A stretch of 64,000 bases of DNA. Origin: Ruminococcus sp. (lineage in GTDB: Bacteria > Bacillota > Clostridia > Oscillospirales > Ruminococcaceae). The notes under the pieces were generated by a model that saw only the letters and a list, made by a program, of their open reading frames with translations, was not told the DNA's origin and made no database searches. Position numbers and translations under genes: made by a program. Positions within the stretch are counted from its first letter, which is position 1, and each line of letters opens with the position of its first letter. Positions 8,235 through 16,394 of the stretch are shown here, piece by piece. The DNA lies in NCBI GenBank assembly GCA_017529875.1, contig JAFXNC010000045.1, forward strand, positions 1 through 64,000. Direction: 5' to 3'.

Positions 8235-8270
8235 AAGGCTTGCAGAACGCATCTGCAAGCCTTTGCTTTA
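8235..8270. terminator. Bidirectional terminator between esterase and PAP2 genes
   Basis: A perfect 12-bp stem AAGGCTTGCAGA (8235-8246) with its complement at 8252-8263, loop ACGCA, followed by TGCTTTATT. It lies between convergent genes. Confidence 0.88.
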
Positions 8271-8813
8271 TTCCGGAGCCCTTTCCCGGCGCTTTTTTAT
8301 AATATAGTTCATTGTATAGTAGACCATGATCGCCACCGCCGTGCCCAATGCTGCTCCCGCCAGTATGTCCGTCAGGAAATGTACGCAGAAATACAGCCGC
8401 GATTGCATTATAAGCAGAGATAACGCGATCAGCGGTATGCCGAACTTTTTGTTCTGCAAGAATACCGACACCGCCACCGCCGCACTGGATGCCGAATGTC
8501 CCGAAGGCAGGGAATACTTTCCCATGGGCAGGGGGATGATGGTCGTGATGGAGGGATCCTGCACAAAAGGCCTCTCCCGCTGTACGATGTGTTTGAGGGC
8601 CAGCTCTCCGAGCAGCGCCTGCACCGCCAGAGCCACCGCCGCATACAGCCCGATCTTCCGGGTCTTGGGTATGATGAGCAGCACCGCGCAGAGTATTATC
8701 CAGAATATCCCCTTGTCACCGAGCATGGTTATGAACTTGTTGAAGGCCGTCAGGGCGTCGTTTCTGATGCTTATGAAAAAGTCAAGTACTGAGAATTCCC
8801 AGGCAGCAGCCAT
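8268..8813 (-). CDS. PAP2-family membrane phosphatase
   Basis: A 181-residue integral membrane phosphatase with about five to six hydrophobic segments. All three PAP2 motifs are seen: KHIVQRERP, PSGHS and SRLYFCVHFLTD. Such proteins dephosphorylate phosphatidate, phosphatidylglycerol phosphate or undecaprenyl pyrophosphate outside the membrane. The size resembles the BcrC/undecaprenyl-pyrophosphatase group, but the substrate cannot be read from the sequence. AAAGAGGTGAT precedes the ATG at 8813. Confidence 0.9.
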   Translation of the reverse strand: MAAAWEFSVLDFFISIRNDALTAFNKFITMLGDKGIFWIILCAVLLIIPKTRKIGLYAAVALAVQALLGELALKHIVQRERPFVQDPSITTIIPLPMGKYSLPSGHSASSAAVAVSVFLQNKKFGIPLIALSLLIMQSRLYFCVHFLTDILAGAALGTAVAIMVYYTMNYIIKKRRERAPE

Positions 8814-8835
8814 ATTATCACCTCTTTGCCTACGT

Positions 8836-8844
8836 ATTATAGCA
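8836..8844 (-). promoter_or_regulatory. Extended -10 promoter for PAP2 gene
   Basis: On the minus strand TGC-TATAAT (8844-8836) forms an extended -10 element; there is no good -35 at the usual distance. The PAP2 start is 23 bases downstream. Confidence 0.55.
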
Positions 8845-8931
8845 CATCGTTTCCCGGATTACCAGTACTTTCGGGAAATTTATAGTTATTTTTAAGTAAA
8901 ATTAAAATACTTGTAAAAATCTCCTGCCCCC

Positions 8932-8960
8932 TTGCTAAACCCCGCCTGTTATGCTATACT
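8932..8960 (+). promoter_or_regulatory. SigA-type promoter for ABC exporter operon
   Basis: TTGCTA (8932-8937), 17-bp spacer, TATACT (8955-8960), 31 bases before the first exporter start. Confidence 0.72.
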
Positions 8961-8991
8961 GAAAATGACGATTTTTAAAGAGGGGTATGCT

Positions 8992-10740
8992 ATGCTTAAA
9001 CTCTTTCGGTATCTGAAAAACTACAAGCTCCAGAGCGTGCTGGGGCCGCTGTTCAAGCTGACAGAGGCCTGCTTTGAGCTGATCGTTCCCATAGTTATGG
9101 CTAAGATCATAGACGTGGGCATCGCCGAGGGAGACTCGGGCTATATCATCGCTATGGGCGGCGTGCTGGTGCTGCTGGGAGTACTGGGACTGGCGGCCTC
9201 GCTGACGGCGCAGTTCTTCGCCGCAAGAGCCTCCCTGGGCTTCGGCACCGAGCTTCGGCGGGAGCTGTTCGCCCATATCAACACCCTCTCCCACAAGGAG
9301 ATAGACCGCCTCGGAGCTTCCACCCTCGTCACCCGCATGACCGTAGACATCAATCAGGCGCAGACCGGCGTGAATATGCTGCTGCGCCTGTTCCTGCGTT
9401 CGCCCTTTATCGTTATCGGCGCAGTTATCATGGCGTTTACTATCTCCGCAAAGCTTACCCTGATCTTTCTCATAGCCTCGCCGCTGCTGGCGCTGATGAT
9501 ATTCCTCGTTATGAAACTTACCGTGCCGCTGTTCAGGAGAATACAGGCAAAGCTCGACAAGACTACGCTCTCGGTCAGCGAGAACCTCTCCGGCGTCAGG
9601 GTCATCAGAGCCTTCTCGCGCCAGGAGGACGAGGAAAAGCAGTTTCGCAAAAACGCCGACGACCTGCTGAGCCTGCAGATCAAGGCCGGGCGCATCTCCG
9701 CGCTGACAAACCCCTGCACCTATGTTATAGTGTATGCCGCGATCATCGTTATAATCTGGTTCGGCGGAGTCAATGTCAACATCGGCGGACTGACTCAGGG
9801 GGAGCTTATCGCCCTTATCAGCTATATGAATCAGATACTGTTGGCGCTGCTGGCGGTGGCGCTGCTGGTAACATCAATGACCCGCGCACAGGCCTCCTCC
9901 CACCGCATAAACGAGGTCTTCGAGGTAACATCATCGGTGACTGACGAGGGCAACAGCGCGGTCACTCCGGACAGCCAGGCACCGGCAGTAGCCTTTGACA
10001 ACGTCTCCTTCTCCTACCACGACAACGAGGAATACGCCTTAAAGAACATCACCTTTACAGCCGCCAGAGGCGAGACCGTTGGCATCATCGGCGGTACCGG
10101 CTGCGGAAAAACCACCCTTGTCAGCCTGATACCCCGGTTCTACGACGTAAGCTCCGGAGAAGTCCGGGTCTCCGGCGCTAATGTGAGGAAATACCCCTTC
10201 CGGCAGCTTCGCGGAGGCATAGGTTTTGTGCCGCAGAAGGCTGAGCTGTTCCGGGGGACTGTCCGGGAGAATCTGCGCTACCGCAAACGCGATGCCTCGG
10301 ATGCCGAGATCACCGAGGCGCTCGACATCGCTCAGGCCCTTTCCTTCGTGAAGGAAAAGCCCGAAGGCCTTGACTATAAGCTCAACGGTGGCGGCAAGAA
10401 CCTCTCCGGCGGTCAGCGGCAGCGCCTGACAATCGCAAGAGCCCTTGTGGGGCGCCCGGATATCCTTATCCTTGACGACTCGGCCTCGGCTCTCGACCTT
10501 GCCACCGATGCTGCCCTGCGACGGGCGCTGGCGGCACGGACTGAGGGCATGACGGTGTTCATCGTTTCCCAGCGGGTGTCCTCCATACGCCACGCCGACA
10601 AGATCATCGTGCTGGACGACGGCGCAGTCGCCGGTATCGGCACCCATGAGCAGCTGCTGGCCTCCTGCGGCCTCTACAACGAGATCTGCCTCTCCCAGCA
10701 GTACTCTGACAGCGGAAAGGGGGCTGGCGCAAATGGCTGA
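8992..10740 (+). CDS. ABC exporter half-transporter with degenerate ATPase site (subunit 1)
   Basis: A 582-residue type IV ABC half-transporter: six membrane helices (about 1-310), then a nucleotide-binding domain. Walker A is GGTGCGKTT and the signature is LSGGQ, but Walker B reads ILILDDSASALD, with Asp where the catalytic Glu belongs, and the switch His is Gln (IVSQRVSS). Such substitutions mark the non-hydrolysing partner of heterodimeric exporters like TM287/288 or BmrCD. The start is ATG 8992 behind AGAGGGG. The next subunit overlaps it by 8 bases. The substrate is unknown (drug, lipid or peptide). Confidence 0.92.
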   Translation: MLKLFRYLKNYKLQSVLGPLFKLTEACFELIVPIVMAKIIDVGIAEGDSGYIIAMGGVLVLLGVLGLAASLTAQFFAARASLGFGTELRRELFAHINTLSHKEIDRLGASTLVTRMTVDINQAQTGVNMLLRLFLRSPFIVIGAVIMAFTISAKLTLIFLIASPLLALMIFLVMKLTVPLFRRIQAKLDKTTLSVSENLSGVRVIRAFSRQEDEEKQFRKNADDLLSLQIKAGRISALTNPCTYVIVYAAIIVIIWFGGVNVNIGGLTQGELIALISYMNQILLALLAVALLVTSMTRAQASSHRINEVFEVTSSVTDEGNSAVTPDSQAPAVAFDNVSFSYHDNEEYALKNITFTAARGETVGIIGGTGCGKTTLVSLIPRFYDVSSGEVRVSGANVRKYPFRQLRGGIGFVPQKAELFRGTVRENLRYRKRDASDAEITEALDIAQALSFVKEKPEGLDYKLNGGGKNLSGGQRQRLTIARALVGRPDILILDDSASALDLATDAALRRALAARTEGMTVFIVSQRVSSIRHADKIIVLDDGAVAGIGTHEQLLASCGLYNEICLSQQYSDSGKGAGANG

Positions 10741-12478
10741 ACCCTCCGGACGCCCTGTTTTTAAGCCTCTGCTTCGCTATGTCAGACCCCATTTTCGATT
10801 GCTGCTGCTGTCCCTCTTACTGGCATCGGTGTCGGTGGCGGCGATGCTCTATGCCCCCATACTGGTTGGTGACGCAGTAGACCTCATCGTTACCAAGGAC
10901 AACGTGGATCTCCCCGGCGTGGGGAACGTCCTGATAAAGCTGGGCGTAGTCGTGGCTGTGTCTGCACTGGCTCAGTGGCTCATGTCGCTGTGCACCAACC
11001 GCGTCACCTACTATGTGGTGCGGGATATCCGAAACGACGCATTCTCCAACCTCCAGCGGCTGCCGCTGTCATATATTGACCGCACCAAGCAGGGCGACAT
11101 GATAAGCCGCCTCGTCTCGGATATCGAGAACATTTCCGACGGCCTGCTCATGGGCTTTGCACAGCTGTTCACCGGCATAGTCACCATAGTCGGCACACTG
11201 GGCTTCATGATCTCCATAAACTTCAAGATAACCCTCGTGGTGGTATTCATCACTCCGCTGTCGATGTTCGCAGCGCGGTTCATATCCCGAAACACCTTTA
11301 AGCTTTTCCGCCGTCAGACCGAAGCCCGGGGCGAGCTCACCGCCCTCGTTGAGGAAATGGTGGGCGGCGCCGAAACGCTGAAAGCCTTCTCCTACGAGCA
11401 GGAGTCGGAAAAGCGCTTCGAGGAACAGAACCAGAAGCTGCGCAGCGTGTGGGTCAGGGCGGTGTTCTTCTCATCGCTGACCAACCCATGCACCCGGTTC
11501 ATCAACGGACTTGTGTACTCTTTCGTGGGCATAATCGGCGCATTTACCGCCATAGGCGGGGCATTCACCGTGGGACAGCTCTCCTGTTTTCTTACCTACG
11601 CCAACCAGTACACCAAGCCCTTCAACGAGATATCCGGGGTCATCACCGAGCTGCAAAGCGCCCTTGCCGCCGCAGGCCGTGTGTTTGAGGTCATCGACGA
11701 GCCGAGAGAGCAGCCCGACGTTCCCGCCGCAGTCGTACTCGACAAGGTCAGCGGCGCACTCACCGCCGAGAATGTCAGCTTTTCTTATGTGCCCTCAGTC
11801 CCCCTCATCGAGGATTTCAACCTGAATGTCGCCCCCGGACAGCATATCGCCATAGTGGGTCCCACCGGCTGCGGCAAGACCACATTCATAAACCTGCTGA
11901 TGCGTTTTTACGACGTCACCGGCGGCAGGATAACGGTCAGCGGCCTCCCGGTCAGGGACTGCACCCGGTCATCGCTGAGGTCCTCCTTCGGCATGGTGCT
12001 CCAGGACACCTGGCTGAAGACCGGCACCATCCGGGAGAACATCTCCTACGCCAAGCCCGACGCCACCCTCGACGAGGTGATAAAGGCCGCCAAGGCCGCC
12101 CACTGCCACAGCTTCATAAAGCGGCTGCCCCAGGGTTATGACACCCCGATCTCCGACGAGGGGGGCTCACTCTCACAGGGTCAGAAGCAGCTTTTGTGCA
12201 TAGCGAGGGTCATGCTCTCGCTGCCGCCCATGCTGATACTCGACGAGGCCACCTCCTCTATCGACACCCGCACCGAGATACTGATACAGCGGGCCTTCGC
12301 CGAAATGATGCAGGGCAGGACCAGCTTTATAATCGCCCACCGCCTCTCCACCGTCCGGGACGCCGACTGCATACTGGTGATGCGCTCCGGCCACATAGTG
12401 GAGCAGGGAACTCACGCCCGGCTCATGGAGATGAAGGGCTTCTATTTCGAGCTCTACAACTCTCAGTTTGAGGTATAA
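10733..12478 (+). CDS. ABC exporter half-transporter with active ATPase site (subunit 2)
   Basis: A 581-residue partner of the preceding subunit: membrane domain (about 1-325) and ATPase domain. Walker A GPTGCGKTT, Walker B MLILDEATSSID and switch IIAHRLST are canonical, but the signature is LSQGQ rather than LSGGQ. Combined across the dimer this gives one intact site (this Walker A/B/His with the partner LSGGQ) and one fully degenerate site, the classic heterodimer pattern. The ATG at 10733 lies inside the upstream gene's end, giving translational coupling. A terminator follows. Confidence 0.93.
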   Translation: MAEPSGRPVFKPLLRYVRPHFRLLLLSLLLASVSVAAMLYAPILVGDAVDLIVTKDNVDLPGVGNVLIKLGVVVAVSALAQWLMSLCTNRVTYYVVRDIRNDAFSNLQRLPLSYIDRTKQGDMISRLVSDIENISDGLLMGFAQLFTGIVTIVGTLGFMISINFKITLVVVFITPLSMFAARFISRNTFKLFRRQTEARGELTALVEEMVGGAETLKAFSYEQESEKRFEEQNQKLRSVWVRAVFFSSLTNPCTRFINGLVYSFVGIIGAFTAIGGAFTVGQLSCFLTYANQYTKPFNEISGVITELQSALAAAGRVFEVIDEPREQPDVPAAVVLDKVSGALTAENVSFSYVPSVPLIEDFNLNVAPGQHIAIVGPTGCGKTTFINLLMRFYDVTGGRITVSGLPVRDCTRSSLRSSFGMVLQDTWLKTGTIRENISYAKPDATLDEVIKAAKAAHCHSFIKRLPQGYDTPISDEGGSLSQGQKQLLCIARVMLSLPPMLILDEATSSIDTRTEILIQRAFAEMMQGRTSFIIAHRLSTVRDADCILVMRSGHIVEQGTHARLMEMKGFYFELYNSQFEV

Positions 12479-12485
12479 CGAAAAC

Positions 12486-12525
12486 AAGGCATCCTTGGCA
12501 CCTTCGCGCCGGGATGCCTTTTGCT
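12486..12525 (+). terminator. Terminator of ABC exporter operon
   Basis: AAGGCATCC (12486-12494) pairs with GGATGCCTT (12512-12520), followed by TTGCTGTCATT. Confidence 0.75.
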
Positions 12526-12595
12526 GTCATTATCCCCCTCTGCCGCATAGTATGATAGTGTCGGAACTTGGCACAGCTCAGGTCAGGTGAGATAT

Positions 12596-12811
12596 ATGAA
12601 TAAGACTTATATAGCTATGACTTCCATCACCTATGCCATGAAGGCGCGGGAGATGTTTCAGCGCAGCGGCATACACTGCGACGTGATACGCACCCCGAAA
12701 AACCTGGGCAGCGGCTGCGGCTACTCCATAGCCGTGAGGACTGCCCCGGAAAAGGCTATCCCCATGCTGGATGCGGCTAAGATACCCCACAAGTCAAGCT
12801 ATAACGTTTGA
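12596..12811 (+). CDS. DUF3343 protein, putative Se/S carrier-like
   Basis: A 71-residue protein of the DUF3343 family, which is annotated as a putative selenium/sulfur carrier-like domain and often lies beside YedF, SelD or desulfurase genes. Visible is the N-terminal fold (MTSITYAMKAREMF), a conserved RTPKNLGSGCGYS segment with the candidate carrier Cys, and a helix ending HKSSYNV. The ATG at 12596 follows AGGTGA. The cysteine desulfurase-like gene just downstream fits a sulfur or selenium mobilising pair. Confidence 0.85.
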   Translation: MNKTYIAMTSITYAMKAREMFQRSGIHCDVIRTPKNLGSGCGYSIAVRTAPEKAIPMLDAAKIPHKSSYNV

Positions 12812-12842
12812 TCCGGCTGCTCCGACCAATAAAGGAGGACAG

Positions 12843-12890
12843 GTCCATGCCATCGGAGCGGTCAGCTCAGGTCGGCATGGACAGTTTTTT
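12843..12890 (+). promoter_or_regulatory. Terminator-like hairpin abutting desulfurase start codon
   Basis: GTCCATGCC (12843-12851) pairs perfectly with GGCATGGAC (12874-12882), and six T residues (12885-12890) follow, ending right at the desulfurase ATG. Inside the loop GAGC/GCTC can also pair. It has the form of an intrinsic terminator or attenuator placed exactly at the start of the downstream gene. Confidence 0.6.
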
Positions 12891-12894
12891 ATGA
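12847..12894 (+). CDS. Possible 15-codon leader peptide
   Basis: A near-perfect ribosome site AAAGGAGG (12831-12838) is followed 8 bases later by an ATG that opens a 15-codon frame (MPSERSAQVGMDSFL). Its TGA overlaps the desulfurase ATG as ATGA. The start codon lies inside the hairpin described above, so translation of the leader would melt that hairpin. No comparable ribosome site precedes the desulfurase itself. I infer a leader whose translation couples into the desulfurase gene; the peptide may have no function of its own. Confidence 0.4.
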   Translation: MPSERSAQVGMDSFL

Positions 12895-14009
12895 TAAATT
12901 TCGACAACTCGGCCACCTCCTTCCCGAAGCCCCTGAGAGTGCAGAACGCGGTGACGCTTGCGGTAAAGAAGTACGGCGGCAATCCGGGCAGGAGCGGACA
13001 CGCCATTTCAATGCAGGCGGCGGAGCGGGTCTTCGAGGCGCGGGAGACGGCGGCTAAGTTCTTCGGGGCTCAGACCGAGAACGTGGCCTTCACGCAGAAT
13101 GCCACATTTGCGCTGAACATGGCGGTCAAGGGCATAATGCAGTACGGCGGGCATATGATAATATCGTCCTACGAGCACAACGCCGTTTCAAGGCCGGTAT
13201 ATGCCCTTTCCAAAAGCCGGGGCGTGGAGTATTCCGTGGCGGCGGTGTACGATGACGACGATGCCACTGTGGAGAGCTTCCGGAAGCTCATCCGCCCGGA
13301 CACCAAGTGCATCTGCTGCACCGCCGCCTCCAACGTCACCGGCAGGATACTGCCCTACAAAAAGATCGCCGCCCTCTGCCGGGAGCGGGGCATATGCTTC
13401 ATCGGGGACTGCTCCCAGGCCGCGGGGCTGCTGGATATAAAGCTATCCGACGGCTTTGACTTTATCTGCACCTCGGGGCACAAGTCCCTCTACGGCCCCA
13501 CAGGTACGGGTCTGCTCATAACTAACGGGAAGTACCCCCTGTCCACCGTCATCGAGGGGGGCACAGGGACAAATTCAGCCCTGCCGGAGCAGCCTGCGGA
13601 GATGCCGGAGCGCTTGGAGAGCGGCACCCTCAACACCGTGGGCATTATCGGTCTTCGGGAGGGGATACGCTTCGTGGAGGAAAGATCCCCCGGCCGCATC
13701 CTCGCCCACGAACAGCGGCTCTGTCAGCGTTTTATCGAGCGGCTCTCGGAGCACAAAAAGATAAAGCTCTACCGTTCCGAAGCGCCGCATCTGCCCATAG
13801 TGGCCTTCAACGTAGGGGATATGAGCTCCCACGCGGCGGCATCTTATCTCTCGGATAAGGGCTTTGCACTGCGGGGCGGGCTGCAATGCGCGGCACTGGC
13901 TCACAGTTCCCTGGGCACCCTCTCTCAGGGGACGGTGAGATTCTCTCCCTCGATCTTCAATACCCTCCGTCAGACCGATATGCTGGCGGATGTGATCTCA
14001 TCTATGTAA
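12891..14009 (+). CDS. Class V aminotransferase, cysteine desulfurase family
   Basis: A 372-residue PLP enzyme of the cysteine desulfurase/selenocysteine lyase group, closest in pattern to the family typified by Enterococcus EF2568. It opens INFDNSATSFPKP, has NPGRSGHAIS, the PLP lysine K198 in TSGHKSLYGP, and a candidate persulfide Cys333 in GGLQCAALAH. It should release sulfur (or selenium) from (seleno)cysteine. The ATG at 12891 is the family start; an upstream in-frame extension is unrelated sequence. DUF3343 lies upstream and is the likely acceptor or partner. Confidence 0.88.
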   Translation: MINFDNSATSFPKPLRVQNAVTLAVKKYGGNPGRSGHAISMQAAERVFEARETAAKFFGAQTENVAFTQNATFALNMAVKGIMQYGGHMIISSYEHNAVSRPVYALSKSRGVEYSVAAVYDDDDATVESFRKLIRPDTKCICCTAASNVTGRILPYKKIAALCRERGICFIGDCSQAAGLLDIKLSDGFDFICTSGHKSLYGPTGTGLLITNGKYPLSTVIEGGTGTNSALPEQPAEMPERLESGTLNTVGIIGLREGIRFVEERSPGRILAHEQRLCQRFIERLSEHKKIKLYRSEAPHLPIVAFNVGDMSSHAAASYLSDKGFALRGGLQCAALAHSSLGTLSQGTVRFSPSIFNTLRQTDMLADVISSM

Positions 14010-14012
14010 ATC

Positions 14013-14059
14013 CAGCCTCCGCCGGCAGAAAAGCTCCCGGCGGAGGCTGAAATTTTTTT
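14013..14059 (+). terminator. Rho-independent terminator after desulfurase gene
   Basis: A perfect 13-bp stem CAGCCTCCGCCGG (14013-14025) with its complement at 14037-14049, followed by AAATTTTTTT. Confidence 0.93.
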
Positions 14060-14069
14060 CTCACAGCCC

Positions 14070-14098
14070 TTGCACTTTTAATAATAATGTGTTACAAT
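14070..14098 (+). promoter_or_regulatory. SigA-type promoter for cdaA operon
   Basis: TTGCAC (14070-14075), 17-bp spacer, TACAAT (14093-14098), 38 bases before the cdaA start. Confidence 0.75.
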
Positions 14099-14135
14099 GA
14101 ATTATAAGCGTACTAATTGGGAAGGAGGGGTATCC

Positions 14136-15014
14136 GTGTCAGTCATCACAGACGCATTACTGTCGGTACTGAACGTGTTCAAGTCTATCAGGATAACCGA
14201 TATCATCGACATACTCATACTCTCTTTCCTTATCTATCACGGCATCAAGCTCATCAGGGAGACCCGCGCTCAGCAGCTGGTCAAGGGCATACTGTTTCTG
14301 GTGGCCTTCTACCTGATCTCGGTGTTCCTCAATTTGCAGACCATGCGTTACCTGCTCAAGCTCTGCTTCCAGTGGGGCTTCCTTGCCATTATCATACTGT
14401 TCCAGCCGGAGCTGCGGCGCATACTGGAGAAAATGGGACGCACAAGGCTCTCACAGCTGATGCTGTTCCCCAACAGCGACGACGAGATGCAGACCATGAA
14501 GATCCGCGACTGCATAGATTCCGTATGCGAGGCCGCACAGGATCTGTCTTCTACCTGCACCGGTGCGCTGATAATCTTCGAGCGCGAGACCAAGCTGGGC
14601 GAGCAGATCGCCACCGGCACAGTGCTCAACTGCACCCCCTCGGCGGCTGTCTTCGGGAATATATTCTTCCCCAACACCCCGCTGCATGACGGTGCGGTGG
14701 TCATCCGCGACGGTATGATACTTGCCGCAGGGTGCTTCCTGCCCAAGCCTCAGAAGGAGGAACTCATCGCCAAGCAGCTGGGCTCCCGTCACAGGGCGGC
14801 TATCGGCATGAGCGAGAACTCCGACGCCATAGTGGTAGTAGTCTCCGAGGAGACCGGCACGATCTCCGTTGCCGAAAACGGCGAGCTTACCCGGGGCTTC
14901 AACAGGGACAGCCTCAGAAAGATGCTTATGACAAGGCTCCTTCACGAGCATGACGAGCCTGAGCAGAAGGAAAGCTCATTTGCAGGGAGGGTGATCTCGA
15001 AATGGCGAAAGTAA
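14136..15014 (+). CDS. cdaA: Diadenylate cyclase CdaA
   Basis: A 292-residue membrane diadenylate cyclase that makes c-di-AMP from two ATP, a signal for potassium and wall homeostasis. Three N-terminal membrane helices (about 10-90) precede the DisA_N cyclase domain with the two diagnostic motifs: DGA (185-187, in LHDGAVVI) and RHR (218-220, in GSRHRAAIG). The GTG at 14136 is chosen because GAAGGAGGGG lies 5 bases before it. It overlaps the YbbR gene by 13 bases, as in the usual cdaA-cdaR pair, but glmM does not follow here. Confidence 0.95.
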   Translation: MSVITDALLSVLNVFKSIRITDIIDILILSFLIYHGIKLIRETRAQQLVKGILFLVAFYLISVFLNLQTMRYLLKLCFQWGFLAIIILFQPELRRILEKMGRTRLSQLMLFPNSDDEMQTMKIRDCIDSVCEAAQDLSSTCTGALIIFERETKLGEQIATGTVLNCTPSAAVFGNIFFPNTPLHDGAVVIRDGMILAAGCFLPKPQKEELIAKQLGSRHRAAIGMSENSDAIVVVVSEETGTISVAENGELTRGFNRDSLRKMLMTRLLHEHDEPEQKESSFAGRVISKWRK

Positions 15015-16366
15015 AAGAAAAAAAGACCGCTCTGCTGGCAACTGACTTAGGGCTTCGCATCGCGGCGATAATCATAGCCGTCATAATCTGGCTCTTTCTC
15101 TCCATAACCGAGTACCCGACTATCAACAAGACCATAACCAACGTCCCGGTAGTCTTCTCCATGGACGGCACCGCCGCCGCCGAGAAGGGCCTCGAACCGG
15201 TGGGCTATAAAGAGACCACAGTGGACGTGGAGATCAAGGGCATGAACTACGAGATCGGCAGCTACGGCGTAAACGACCTTGTGGCGACGGTGAACCTTGA
15301 CAGCGTAAACAAGGAGGGCACCTACCCTTTGGAGATCAACGTCAAGTCCGCCCACAGCAGCGACAGCGTCAGCGTGGTGAAGGTCTCACCGGATACCGTG
15401 GATATCAATTTCGTGCATATAGGCAGCTATTCCTTTGACGTTACCGCAAGTGCGCCCAATGTCAGCGCGGCTCAGGAAATGACCCTGCGCAGTCCCACTG
15501 TTTCACCTTCGCAGGTGACTGTCAAGGGCGCTGAGTCGGAGCTTGCCAAGATCAAGCGGGTGGAGGCAGTCATCGACGATAACGCGACCCTCTCCGAGGC
15601 CACCACTCTCTCCACCGAGAAGATAATCTACTACGATGAAGACGGTCAGCGCCTCGACGGCAGCAAGTTCACCCTTGTGGACGCCAAGAGCTTTGACGTC
15701 ACCTTCGATGTGTACAAGAAAAAGCAGGTGAATTTCAACGTGGAGTTCACCGACGTACCGCCGGGATTCGACATATCCTCGCTGCCCTATGAGCTGTCTG
15801 AAAGCTCGATCACCGTCATCACCCCCAAGCTCACCGACGTTGACAGCCAGACCATCACCCTCGGCAGCATATCTCTCGGCGACATAGACGAGGGCAAGAG
15901 CTTCAGCTTTGAGGTCAATCCCAAGCTCCAGTCCGGCGAGATCAACCAGAGCGGCGTAGACACCGTTATCATGAGCTTTGACTTCACCAAGAAGAACTAC
16001 ACCAAGCAGACATTCACCATACCCGCCGAGATGCTCAAGATCACCAATCTCCCTGTGGGCAAGTCCGTCAGCATCGAGACACGGCAGATACCCTCGGTCA
16101 GCCTGTTCGGCCCCGCCGAGGCTGTGAGAGACCTCGCTATCTCGGATATCACGGCAGTGGTGGATCTGTCCGATGTTTCCGCCAGCGGCTCCATATTCCG
16201 CAAGGTAACTGTCTACGCTCAGGGACACAGCGACGTTTGGTGCCTCGGCGAGCAGGAGATACAGCTGGATATCGAGGACAAGATATCCTCCTCCAGCAGA
16301 CCCGACAGCAGCTCATCCAGCAGCTCGTCAAGCTCCGAGACCGACTCGTCAAAGAGCGGAGACTGA
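15002..16366 (+). CDS. cdaR: YbbR-domain protein CdaR, regulator of CdaA
   Basis: A 454-residue protein with one N-terminal membrane segment (about 15-38) and several extracytoplasmic YbbR repeats, each of about 80-90 residues (for example VDVEIKGMNYEIGSYG, VTVKGAESELAKIKRV). In Bacillus and Listeria CdaR binds CdaA and tunes c-di-AMP output. The C-terminus is a Ser/Asp-rich low-complexity tail of about 25 residues, longer than usual. The start overlaps cdaA, so both are made in step. Confidence 0.9.
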   Translation: MAKVKEKKTALLATDLGLRIAAIIIAVIIWLFLSITEYPTINKTITNVPVVFSMDGTAAAEKGLEPVGYKETTVDVEIKGMNYEIGSYGVNDLVATVNLDSVNKEGTYPLEINVKSAHSSDSVSVVKVSPDTVDINFVHIGSYSFDVTASAPNVSAAQEMTLRSPTVSPSQVTVKGAESELAKIKRVEAVIDDNATLSEATTLSTEKIIYYDEDGQRLDGSKFTLVDAKSFDVTFDVYKKKQVNFNVEFTDVPPGFDISSLPYELSESSITVITPKLTDVDSQTITLGSISLGDIDEGKSFSFEVNPKLQSGEINQSGVDTVIMSFDFTKKNYTKQTFTIPAEMLKITNLPVGKSVSIETRQIPSVSLFGPAEAVRDLAISDITAVVDLSDVSASGSIFRKVTVYAQGHSDVWCLGEQEIQLDIEDKISSSSRPDSSSSSSSSSSETDSSKSGD

Positions 16367-16394
16367 CAGATACAGCTAATCAGGAGTAGGTCAA

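Noticed and set aside
8932-8991. Longer N-terminus for the first ABC exporter subunit
   Set aside because: The extra 20 codons cover the promoter; the ATG at 8992 has the ribosome site and the family start.
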